Shown: positions 1 to 5,862 of the stretch, one piece after another | How positions within the stretch are numbered: position 1 is the first letter of the stretch | Layout: every line of letters begins with the position of its first letter | DNA from: Robiginitomaculum sp. | GTDB taxonomy: Bacteria; Pseudomonadota; Alphaproteobacteria; Caulobacterales; Maricaulaceae | DNA length: 10,703 bases | Reading direction: 5' to 3' | Assembly (NCBI GenBank): GCA_002733485.1 | Contig: NVVU01000049.1 | Location: 3,850-14,552, forward strand | Notes under the pieces: model-generated | What the model saw: the letters and a program-made list of their open reading frames with translations, nothing else | Databases searched by the model: none | What the model was told of the DNA's origin: nothing | Made by a program: the position numbers and the translations under genes

Positions 1-759
1 GGCGATGTCATTGCCTTTGGCGATCAGAACGAAGCCTGCATGGCCGGGGCGCTGAACGGGCGCGTGATCGACAAGCATGAGGGCGAGATTACGCTGGAAT
101 TTGAATTTGCCGGGCCGGTGCTGGACGAGGCCATTGCCCGGGTCGGGCAAATGCCCTTGCCGCCCTATATTGCCCGCAAACGCGCCGTAGATGCTCGTGA
201 TGAGCATGATTACCAGACCATTTTTGCGCAGTATCCGGGCTCGGTGGCGGCCCCTACGGCCAGCCTGCATTTTAGTGATGCGATGTTTGCAGCGCTGGAT
301 GCCCGGGGGGTAGAGCGCGTCTCGTTAACCCTGCATGTGGGCGCGGGGACGTTTTTACCGGTAAAAACCGACGATACGGCTGGCCATAAAATGCACGGCG
401 AGCGCTATGAGGTGAGCGAGAAAACTGCCGCCGCGCTAAATACTGCCCGCGCCGAAGGACGACGCATTATCGCCGCCGGCACCACGGCCCTGCGCACGCT
501 GGAAAGCATTGCCGATGAAAACGGCGTGTTGCACGCGGGCGCTGGCGATACGGATATTTTTATTACGCCGGGATATACATTTCGCGCCGTGTATGGCCTT
601 TTGACCAATTTTCACCTGCCGCGCTCCACCCTGTTTATGCTGGTTTGCGCGCTGGCGGGCTTTGATGAAATGCACGCCGCCTATGCCCATGCCATTGCAA
701 ACGGTTATCGCTTTTATTCTTACGGCGATGCCTCGCTTTTGTGGCGTAAAGATACTTAA
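1..759 (+). CDS. queA: tRNA preQ1(34) S-adenosylmethionine ribosyltransferase-isomerase, 5'-truncated by window edge
   Basis: QueA transfers and isomerises the ribosyl part of S-adenosylmethionine onto 7-aminomethyl-7-deazaguanine at the wobble base of tRNA, giving epoxyqueuosine, a late step of queuosine synthesis in the cytoplasm. The reading frame is open from base 1, so the gene starts outside the window; the ATG at 40 is internal. The 252 visible residues compare with roughly 340-360 for the whole family, so about 100 N-terminal residues are missing. Family blocks are clear: PLPPYIARK, then DYQTIFAQ with GSVAAPTASLHF, SLTLHVGAGTFLPVK, the IIAAGTTALRTLE stretch, and TDIFITPGY followed by LLTNFHLPRSTLFMLV near the C-terminus. 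The TAA stop at 757-759 faces the convergent acyl-CoA dehydrogenase gene 38 bases away. No truncation or frameshift is seen in the visible part. Identification is firm from the motifs. Confidence 0.97.
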   Translation, partial: GDVIAFGDQNEACMAGALNGRVIDKHEGEITLEFEFAGPVLDEAIARVGQMPLPPYIARKRAVDARDEHDYQTIFAQYPGSVAAPTASLHFSDAMFAALDARGVERVSLTLHVGAGTFLPVKTDDTAGHKMHGERYEVSEKTAAALNTARAEGRRIIAAGTTALRTLESIADENGVLHAGAGDTDIFITPGYTFRAVYGLLTNFHLPRSTLFMLVCALAGFDEMHAAYAHAIANGYRFYSYGDASLLWRKDT

Positions 760-773
760 TGGCGTTTAAGTAT
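752..773. repeat. AT-rich inverted repeat over the queA stop codon
   Basis: The arms ATACTTAA (752-759) and TTAAGTAT (766-773) are a perfect 8-bp inverted repeat with a 6-base loop. The left arm contains the queA stop codon. The stem has only one G-C pair and no T-run follows on either strand, so it is a poor intrinsic terminator. It lies in the 38-base gap between two convergent genes, where a bidirectional 3' end would be expected. It could stabilise 3' ends or be chance. Confidence 0.35.
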
Positions 774-797
774 GGATGGCGCAGAAACCCTCCCAGA

Positions 798-2456
798 TTA
801 AACCCAGCCAACGGCGCGTTTGATCAGAAGGTCGCAATCAATCTGTCCGGCATTGGCGCCCCACAGGTGCGAGGGGGCCATCAGGCGCAGGGTGATATAG
901 GCATCTCGAACTGGCCCGGCAGGCAAGGCATCGGCAGAAAACACAATCGCGGCGCGTTCGGCAAAAAGCCGTGGATCGGCATCTTTGGTTCGCGCGATCC
1001 AGTCGGTTAGCGGTTTTAGCGTTTCAATTTCCTCGCCAATGCGGGCGATTTCCGTATTAAAGGCGGCGGCAATGGTCTCGTCGCCCAGCGCGCGCTGAAT
1101 ATCCAGCGCGATGACATTGCCCGAACCTTCCCAAATGGCATTCAGCGGCGCGGTGCGATATAGCCGGGCCATGCCCACTTCTTCGACAAAGCCAATGCCG
1201 CCAAAGCATTCCAGCGCCTCGCCGACCACGGCGCTCTGGCGTTTGCAAACCCAGTATTTGGCAATCGGGGTCAGTACACGGGACAGCGCCGCCTCGTATG
1301 CGTTATGGGGCGCGGCGTCAAAGCTGACGCCCACCCGCATGGCCAGTGCCAACGCGGCCTCGGTCTCCAGCGCCAGATCAGCCAATACATGGCGCATTAG
1401 TGGCTGGTCAATCAGCTTGCGTTGAAAGGCGGTGCGCTGGGCCACATGATTGGCCGCCATCACCACCGCCTTGCGCATGGCCCCGGCAGAGCCGGTGATA
1501 CAGTCATAACGGGTATGGTGCGCCATCACGATAATGGTGGGAATGCCGCGCCCCGGCTCGCCCACGCGCCGTGCCCAGGCGCCGCGATATTCTATTTCGC
1601 TGGAGGCATTTGAGCGATCGCCCATTTTGTTTTTCAGGCGTTGAATTTCCATGGGGTTGCGTGTGCCATCGGGTCTCCATCGCGGCACCAAAAAGCACGA
1701 CAGGCCAGCATCCTCATAGGCCAGCGTTAAAAATGCATCGCACATGGGGGCCGAACAGAACCATTTATGCCCGGTCAGCTCGACCTCGTCATCGTTTAGG
1801 GCAGTGGCGCGGGTGGAATTGGCGCGCAGGTCCGACCCACCCTGTTTTTCAGTCATGGCCATGCCCATAATGGCGGCGGATTTTTGCGCCGCAGGCAGAA
1901 CACGCGGGTCATATTCTGCAGTGGTAACCCGACCCAGCCATTCATCGGCGGTCCAGTCATGTTCTTTCAGAACCGAGGTCACCGCATAGGTCATGGAGAT
2001 CGGGCAACACACCCCGCCATCTGTCCAGGTCATCATAGCCATCAACGCCCCATGCGTGATGTGGCCGCCGTGCGGGTGAGTCCAGGCGCGACTGGAAACC
2101 CCGTTTTTCAGGCCCAGCGCCATCAGTTCATGCCAAGCGGGGTGAAATTCTATTTCGTCAATGCGCTGTCCCTGTGCATTAAAGGCGTGCAGTTTTGGTG
2201 GGTTTTCTTCGGCAATGCGGCCCAGATCTCGCAATTTTTCGTTGCCGGTCTGCGCGCCAAAGGCTTTTAAATGCGTATTCTGTTCAAGAATATGGTCTTG
2301 CGTTATGTCGGCCCCCGCCGCAGTCAATCGGGCAAAGCCGTGCGTGATGGCACCCCGTAAGGCCGGGTCGTCCATAAGCGAAACATCGCCAAGGGCTTCG
2401 GGTTGGTTGCTGACCTCATGGGTGGCCAGTTCGGTACGGGGATGAAAATAAGGCAT
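798..2456 (-). CDS. AidB-like acyl-CoA dehydrogenase (flavoprotein)
   Basis: This is a FAD-dependent acyl-CoA dehydrogenase family protein of the AidB branch, 552 residues from the ATG at 2456; E. coli AidB has about 541. AidB-type proteins have a dehydrogenase fold with weak isovaleryl-CoA dehydrogenase activity and, in E. coli, a role in the alkylation response. The substrate here is unknown. Shared blocks, numbered from that ATG, are THEVSNQP (12-19), FHPAWHELM (104-112), CPISMTYAVT (151-160), GMAMTEKQGGSD (198-209), TGHKWFCSAP (228-237), GLSCFLVPR (251-259), MGDRSNASSEIE (278-289), RYDCITGS (316-323), CFGGIGFVEE (417-426) and IWEGSGN (441-447). The Glu of WEGSGN sits where the catalytic base of related dehydrogenases lies. 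The frame also opens from a TTG at 2498 with 14 extra residues, but there is no ribosome-binding site there and homologues begin near THEV, so the ATG is preferred. It is divergent from a MarR-type regulator, a possible controller. aidB itself is not claimed as the symbol because function cannot be transferred with certainty. Confidence 0.93.
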   Translation of the reverse strand: MPYFHPRTELATHEVSNQPEALGDVSLMDDPALRGAITHGFARLTAAGADITQDHILEQNTHLKAFGAQTGNEKLRDLGRIAEENPPKLHAFNAQGQRIDEIEFHPAWHELMALGLKNGVSSRAWTHPHGGHITHGALMAMMTWTDGGVCCPISMTYAVTSVLKEHDWTADEWLGRVTTAEYDPRVLPAAQKSAAIMGMAMTEKQGGSDLRANSTRATALNDDEVELTGHKWFCSAPMCDAFLTLAYEDAGLSCFLVPRWRPDGTRNPMEIQRLKNKMGDRSNASSEIEYRGAWARRVGEPGRGIPTIIVMAHHTRYDCITGSAGAMRKAVVMAANHVAQRTAFQRKLIDQPLMRHVLADLALETEAALALAMRVGVSFDAAPHNAYEAALSRVLTPIAKYWVCKRQSAVVGEALECFGGIGFVEEVGMARLYRTAPLNAIWEGSGNVIALDIQRALGDETIAAAFNTEIARIGEEIETLKPLTDWIARTKDADPRLFAERAAIVFSADALPAGPVRDAYITLRLMAPSHLWGANAGQIDCDLLIKRAVGWV

Positions 2457-2575
2457 GGCAAAAGTCCATTTTGGCGGCGAAGAGAAGACTTTAGACAAGT
2501 TTTAGGCAGGCTTTAAGAGGATTTTATATTTTCTGTGTTTAAAGTGGGGGCAATTAATAATAATAAGGGGAAACC
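2457..2575. promoter_or_regulatory. divergent intergenic region, probable promoters and operator
   Basis: This gap separates the minus-strand acyl-CoA dehydrogenase from the plus-strand MarR-type regulator and must carry both promoters unless they are transcribed from further away. The core at 2511-2567 is AT-rich and contains TATATT (2525-2530), which could serve as a -10 box, but no convincing -35 box accompanies it on either strand. Two 11-base units 11 bases apart are similar (CTTTAGACAAG at 2489-2499 and TTTTAGGCAGG at 2500-2510, 8 of 11 identical), with a related CTTTAAGAGG at 2511-2520. CTTTAA (2511-2516) and TTAAAG (2539-2544) form an inverted pair. Any of these could be a regulator site. 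AAGGGG at 2565-2570 is the regulator's ribosome-binding site. Confidence 0.4.
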
Positions 2576-3082
2576 ATGATGCTCGCGCAAAAAACGCAAA
2601 CGTCTATGGAGAAAAAAGATCAGGGAATGCAACAGGGGTATTTACGGACCTTGATGCTGGTCGAACGCCTGCACCGGCAATTGCTGGATGTGGTCAAGGA
2701 TGAGCTGGACCGTGAACGTCGCGATGACATCAATAGCGTACAGGCCTTGTTGCTGTTCAATATTGGCGAAGATGAACTGACCGCCGGGGAATTACGCACC
2801 CGTGGGCATTATCTTGGCTCTAATGTCTCGTACAATCTGAAAAAGCTGGTCGATGGCGGCTATCTCAGCCATGAGCGCTCGAGCAAAGACAAACGCGCCG
2901 TGCGGGTCCGCCTGACCGATGAGGGCAGCAAAGTCTGCGCCATGGTCAGCGATCTTTTTGATCGCCAGCTTCTCAGCCTTGGCCCGGTGGCCAATCTGGC
3001 CGAGGATGAATTGGGACGTTTGAACGGCGCGCTGATGCGTCTGGAACGCTTCTGGACTGATCATATTCGCTATCGGCTCTGA
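2576..3082 (+). CDS. MarR-family winged-helix regulator, LdtR-like
   Basis: A 168-residue MarR-type DNA-binding protein, expected to act as a dimer on operator DNA in the cytoplasm. The winged-helix domain spans about residues 52-115: DINSVQALLLFNIG, a helix-turn-helix with recognition helix around GSNVSYNLKKLV (81-92), and the wing around RSSKDKRAVRVRLT (101-114). Flanking helices (18-48 and 118-165) fit the dimerisation region. The block from NSVQALLLFNIG to YNLKKLV resembles LdtR of Liberibacter and rhizobia, where the protein controls an L,D-transpeptidase gene; no such gene is present here. The start could be the ATG at 2576 or the adjacent ATG at 2579; AAGGGG lies 5 or 8 bases upstream respectively. 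The first 15 or so residues are polar and poorly conserved-looking. It is divergent from the AidB-like gene and closed by a strong terminator 35 bases downstream, so it is probably monocistronic. Target and ligand are unknown. Confidence 0.92.
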   Translation: MMLAQKTQTSMEKKDQGMQQGYLRTLMLVERLHRQLLDVVKDELDRERRDDINSVQALLLFNIGEDELTAGELRTRGHYLGSNVSYNLKKLVDGGYLSHERSSKDKRAVRVRLTDEGSKVCAMVSDLFDRQLLSLGPVANLAEDELGRLNGALMRLERFWTDHIRYRL

Positions 3083-3116
3083 TCCAGCCGGCTTTTATTG
3101 CCATTAGAGTCTGTCT

Positions 3117-3151
3117 CTGCCACCCTGTGTTAAACACAGGGTGGCAGTTTT
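3117..3151 (+). terminator. intrinsic terminator after the MarR-type gene, overlapping the next gene's start
   Basis: CTGCCACCCTGTGT (3117-3130) and ACACAGGGTGGCAG (3134-3147) are perfect 14-bp complementary arms with a TAA loop, followed by TTTT (3148-3151). This is a typical rho-independent terminator 35 bases after the regulator stop. Unusually, the 3' arm contains AGGG (3138-3141), the only good ribosome-binding site for the following NnrU gene, and also the GTG at 3141 that is one possible start. The hairpin may therefore also hide the translation start of that gene in any read-through RNA. Confidence 0.8.
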
Positions 3152-3704
3152 GACATATCTATATCTAGGCATTTTTCTCTTTTTTGGTATCCACCTGGTT
3201 CCCAGTCTAGGCCCGTTAAAGGCCGGGCTGGTCAACCATTTTGGGGATAAGGGCTATCGCGGCCTTTTTGCACTTCTGTCTGCAGCGGGCCTTGGTCTGA
3301 TGATCTGGGGCATGGTTCAGGCCGATAAAACGCCGCTCTATACACCACCCGAATGGGGCGTCGCGGCAACTTATCTTCTGGTTTTTCCGGCTTTCATCTT
3401 ATTGGCGGCTGCGCATATGAAGGGACGCATTCGCAAAATGATGCGCCACCCCATGTTATGGGGGGTACTCATGTGGGCGGTTGGTCATTTGCTGGCCAAT
3501 GGGGATCAGGCCGGTGTCTGGCTGTTTGGCAGCTTTGCGGCCTATAGCGTGTTTGGCATGGTTTCTTCCAGCCTGCGCGAACCGGCGCCCGATTATACCG
3601 TAAAGCCTGTACACGACGTGATGGCTCTGGTGGGAGGCATCGGTCTGGCTCTGGTATTTGTATTTTATGCACACCAGTTTTTGTTCGGTGTGAAGATAAT
3701 TTAA
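3150..3704 (+). CDS. NnrU-family integral membrane protein
   Basis: A polytopic inner-membrane protein of the NnrU family, named from a gene tied to nitrite and nitric-oxide reduction in Rhodobacter; members also occur widely outside denitrifiers and the biochemical role is not settled. Two starts are possible: GTG 3141 (187 residues) or TTG 3150 (184 residues). TTG is preferred because the product then begins MTYLYLGIFLFFGIHLVPS, matching the usual N-terminus, and AGGG lies 8 bases upstream. No ATG is available near the start. Numbered from the GTG, hydrophobic segments lie at about 5-22, 41-60, 73-91, 105-120, 126-144 and 160-182. The HPMLWGVLMWAVGHLLANGD block (103-122) is the family hallmark, preceded by a basic loop (KGRIRKMMR). 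No other denitrification gene is in the window. The start lies inside or just after a terminator hairpin, so the promoter position is unclear. Confidence 0.9.
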   Translation: MTYLYLGIFLFFGIHLVPSLGPLKAGLVNHFGDKGYRGLFALLSAAGLGLMIWGMVQADKTPLYTPPEWGVAATYLLVFPAFILLAAAHMKGRIRKMMRHPMLWGVLMWAVGHLLANGDQAGVWLFGSFAAYSVFGMVSSSLREPAPDYTVKPVHDVMALVGGIGLALVFVFYAHQFLFGVKII

Positions 3705-3786
3705 CCGCGCGTGCATCTGTTTGCGCTCTTTCCTGCATCTTATCATTAAACGGCGCATTAGCCGTAGATCATAATGGAGAAATAAA

Positions 3787-4170
3787 ATGGATTTTGGAAT
3801 ACTGGTTCCGTTATCGCCCTTTATTATGGTGATTGCGATTGTATGGTTCAATTCAATTGCCAAGGCAAAATCAAATGCAGCCATTCAGAAAACTGTGCAA
3901 AAAGCCATTGAAAAAGGCGTGGAATTAACGCCGGAAACCATCAAAGCTCTCGGTGTAGAGGAACGCAGCCCCAATAGTGATTTACGCTCTGGTCTGGTGT
4001 TGATCGCCGTGGCCTTGGGTTTGATAGCCTTGGGCGGCGGGATCGCTATGGCCGGTGAAGATCCAGTAATTATGTATATTATGGCGGGTTCTGGGGCCAT
4101 TCCCGGGTTTATTGGTGTGGCACTGATTGGCATGCATATCTTCACCAAAAAAAATAAATCAGAAAGCTGA
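3787..4170 (+). CDS. small membrane protein, DUF6249-like, upstream of sigma factor
   Basis: A 127-residue protein of unknown function. Hydrophobic segments are at about 5-22, 68-88 and 95-117. Between the first and second lies a polar, helical stretch (24-66) with many Lys and Glu and the segment GVELTPETIKALGVEE. A short basic tail ends in KKNKSES. The pattern (N-terminal anchor, charged linker, LRSGLVLIAVALGL, then a final segment) resembles DUF6249, which I recall as commonly lying next to sigma factor genes in alphaproteobacteria; this assignment is from memory of the pattern, not a search. TGGAGA (3775-3780) lies 6 bases before the ATG, a good ribosome-binding site. It ends 12 bases before the sigma gene, so the two are very likely co-transcribed. 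A role as a membrane partner or regulator of the sigma factor is inference from position. The 82 bases upstream contain no clear promoter; a weak 5-bp hairpin lies at 3750-3765. Confidence 0.85.
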   Translation: MDFGILVPLSPFIMVIAIVWFNSIAKAKSNAAIQKTVQKAIEKGVELTPETIKALGVEERSPNSDLRSGLVLIAVALGLIALGGGIAMAGEDPVIMYIMAGSGAIPGFIGVALIGMHIFTKKNKSES

Positions 4171-4182
4171 TAGGAACCAGGG

Positions 4183-4734
4183 GTGATGGCTGTATCTGAT
4201 CTGGAGCTGGCGGCCCTGGTTGTCGCCACCGGCGACCGGCACGCTTTTGGCCAGTTGGTTGAACGTTACCAGACGCTGGTGCGGGCCATGCTGACCCGCA
4301 TGACCGGCAATCATGCGCTGGCCGACGATCTGGCCCAGGATGCCTTTATCAAGGCCTATCGCAAAATTGCCAGCTTTACCGGCAAGGGCAGTTTCAAAAG
4401 CTGGCTTTGCCGCATTGCCTATACCGAGTTTTTGCAGTCCATTCGCAAACGTAAAGCCGCCGCTGCCGCTATGGAGCGCTATAAGGAACATCAGGATGTG
4501 GAAGAGCAAACTACCAATTGGGAACGCGGCGATGCCATGGACCTTGACCGGGCATTGGCGAGTTTGAGCGAAGTGGAAAGAACCTCAATCGTCTTGTGTT
4601 TCTCGTCTGGAATGAGCCATAGTGAGGCTGCAGAGGTGATGGCCTTGCCGCTTGGTACGGTGAAGTCCCATATTAACCGGGGCAAGGCAAAAATGCGCGC
4701 CTTGCTCGAAACACCGGAGGCTGTGCAGGTATGA
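4183..4734 (+). CDS. ECF-type (group 4) RNA polymerase sigma factor
   Basis: A 183-residue sigma factor of the ECF type that would direct RNA polymerase to a stress or envelope regulon. Region 2 covers about residues 20-92: FGQLVERYQTLVRAMLTRMTG, then ADDLAQDAFIKAYRKIASF (core binding and -10 recognition) and FKSWLCRIAYTEFLQSIRKRKA. Region 4 covers about 120-176: DRALASLSEVERTSIVLCFSSGMSHSEAAEVMALPLGTVKSHINRGKAKMRALL, with the helix-turn-helix around MSHSEAAEVMALPLGTVKSHINRG. Regions 1 and 3 are absent, as usual, and there is no C-terminal extension. Start is GTG 4183 or ATG 4186; AGGAA (4172-4176) is 6 or 9 bases upstream. It follows the DUF6249-like gene and its stop overlaps the next start (ATGATGA), implying translational coupling. 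No zinc-binding anti-sigma domain is encoded nearby. The regulon and signal cannot be read from the sequence, and no GGAAC-type autoregulatory promoter was found upstream. Confidence 0.95.
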   Translation: MMAVSDLELAALVVATGDRHAFGQLVERYQTLVRAMLTRMTGNHALADDLAQDAFIKAYRKIASFTGKGSFKSWLCRIAYTEFLQSIRKRKAAAAAMERYKEHQDVEEQTTNWERGDAMDLDRALASLSEVERTSIVLCFSSGMSHSEAAEVMALPLGTVKSHINRGKAKMRALLETPEAVQV

Positions 4735-5063
4735 TGACCCCCCAAGACGGATTCGACGCCCGCCTGAGCGGCGCCTTCGCAAAGGCCGACGCCCAGATAG
4801 AGCCTGATGAGCGCTTTACCCAGCGTGTGGAAAGTCGCCTCGGCAAGGCCATAAACCCACGCACCATAGTGCTGGGCGGGGCCGGGGCCGGTGGCTCCGC
4901 CATTGCCGCCAGCCAGCTGGAAAGGCTTGCCGATGGCCTGCATTTTCAAAATGCAGCCCTGGCGCAGATTTTTGACACAATTGGCGGGCAAAGTCTGATT
5001 GCGATTGTATTTGCGCTGATGGCACTCAGCCTGGCCTTTATTCTGCCTGGAAGGCGCATTTGA
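4731..5063 (+). CDS. small membrane protein overlapping the sigma gene, candidate anti-sigma factor
   Basis: A 110-residue protein I do not recognise. Its ATG at 4731 (or 4734) overlaps the sigma factor stop TGA at 4732-4734, with GGAGG at 4716-4720 inside the sigma gene as ribosome-binding site. The N-terminal 43 residues are polar and probably helical (DGFDARLSGAFAKADAQI, then PDERFTQRVESRL), facing the cytoplasm by the positive-inside rule or soluble. Residues 46-61 are a Gly/Ala-rich hydrophobic stretch that may or may not cross the membrane. Residues 87-105 (QSLIAIVFALMALSLAFIL) are a clear transmembrane segment followed by a basic end, GRRI. Position directly after an ECF sigma gene with translational coupling is typical of anti-sigma factors, and the F..RV.. 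helix resembles short N-terminal helices in such proteins, but no HxxxCxxC zinc motif is present. Function is inference; the protein could also be an unrelated membrane component. Confidence 0.82.
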   Translation: MMTPQDGFDARLSGAFAKADAQIEPDERFTQRVESRLGKAINPRTIVLGGAGAGGSAIAASQLERLADGLHFQNAALAQIFDTIGGQSLIAIVFALMALSLAFILPGRRI

Positions 5064-5163
5064 CCGCTTTTACGTGGTTGCCGTTCTGCGATAGTGAGGA
5101 TAGGTTCAGCCGCCAGTAATTGGACTGCGTTTCACGCCCGTCAAAGCCACAGGTTTATACTCC

Positions 5164-5862
5164 GTGTCAGATGTATTTAATGAAGTTGATGAAGAACTGC
5201 GCCGCGATAAGGCACAGGAGCTTTTTACCCGTTTTCGCCCCCTTATCATTATAGCTACGCTGGCCATTGTGCTGGGGGTCAGCGGTTATAAAGGCTGGCA
5301 ATGGTATGATGCCCAGCAAAAGGCGCAGGCAGCCGAGCACTATACGGCTGCCGCTAATTTACTCAAAGCCGGGGATTTCACCGGGGCTGAAAAAGCGTTT
5401 GAGGTTTTTGCCGCCGATGCGCCAAGGGGGTATGCCGCTCTGGCAAAAATGGAGCTGGCTTCGATCAAGGCGCAAACCGGCAGAAATGCCGAAGCCGCAC
5501 AGTTTTATATGCAGGCCGCCGATCAGTTCACAGATCCTCTTTATAAGGATCTGGCCACTTTGCGCGCCGTCATGGTGGTTGCCGATGATCTTTCATTGGT
5601 TGATCTGGATGCCAGACTGGCTTTGTTGACCGGACCGGGGCGTCCGTTTCGTTTTACCGCCCGCGAATTGCTGGCCGCCAAGGCCTTTGAAGAAGGTGAC
5701 ATAACGCGGGCGCGTGAGGATTATACTTATCTTTCGCTGGCACTGGATGCGCCTGCAGGGGCCCGCACACGCGCCAGCCAGGCCCTGTCGTTGATGGGAC
5801 CTGAACCAGAACTCACATTGCCAGCAGATACTGACCCAAGCAGCAAGGAAGCCGCACAATGA
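5164..5862 (+). CDS. TPR-like membrane protein of the YfgM type, upstream of bamB
   Basis: A 232-residue bitopic inner-membrane protein. A charged cytoplasmic N-terminus (1-25, including DEELRRDKAQELFTRF) precedes one transmembrane helix (26-42, PLIIIATLAIVLGVSGY), the usual YfgM-type arrangement. The periplasmic part carries tetratricopeptide-like helix pairs: about 53-85 (AEHYTAAANLLKAGDFTGAEKAFEVF), 89-122 (YAALAKMELASIKAQTG with AEAAQFYMQAAD) and 164-195 (FTARELLAAKAFEEGDITRAREDY). The tail is Pro/Glu-rich and probably disordered. In E. coli YfgM associates with the Sec translocon and periplasmic chaperones and its gene precedes bamB and der, the same order as here, so a role in envelope protein traffic is likely. 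Start is GTG at 5164; no in-frame ATG lies nearby and the ribosome-binding site is poor (AGG at 5151-5153, 10 bases off). Its TGA overlaps the bamB ATG (ATGA, 5859-5862). Confidence 0.9.
   Translation: MSDVFNEVDEELRRDKAQELFTRFRPLIIIATLAIVLGVSGYKGWQWYDAQQKAQAAEHYTAAANLLKAGDFTGAEKAFEVFAADAPRGYAALAKMELASIKAQTGRNAEAAQFYMQAADQFTDPLYKDLATLRAVMVVADDLSLVDLDARLALLTGPGRPFRFTARELLAAKAFEEGDITRAREDYTYLSLALDAPAGARTRASQALSLMGPEPELTLPADTDPSSKEAAQ

Noticed and set aside
3150..3155. Exact TTGACA, the consensus -35 hexamer
   Set aside because: No -10-like hexamer lies 16-18 bases downstream (the sequence there is TTTTCT), and transcription from it would begin inside the NnrU coding region. TTG is better explained as the start codon.
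3750..3765. Small hairpin ACGGC-GCATTA-GCCGT upstream of the DUF6249-like gene
   Set aside because: Only five base pairs and no T-run follows; it does not cover the ribosome-binding site, so neither a terminator nor a switch can be supported.
4173..4178. GGAACC before the sigma gene, resembling an ECF -35 element
   Set aside because: No CGT- or GTT-type -10 element follows at 15-18 bases, and the site overlaps the ribosome-binding region of the sigma gene.
5131..5159. TTCACG - 17 bases - TTTATA as a promoter, giving a nearly leaderless TPR gene
   Set aside because: The match to consensus is weak and the predicted start would fall a few bases inside the GTG-initiated gene, so it is not supported.
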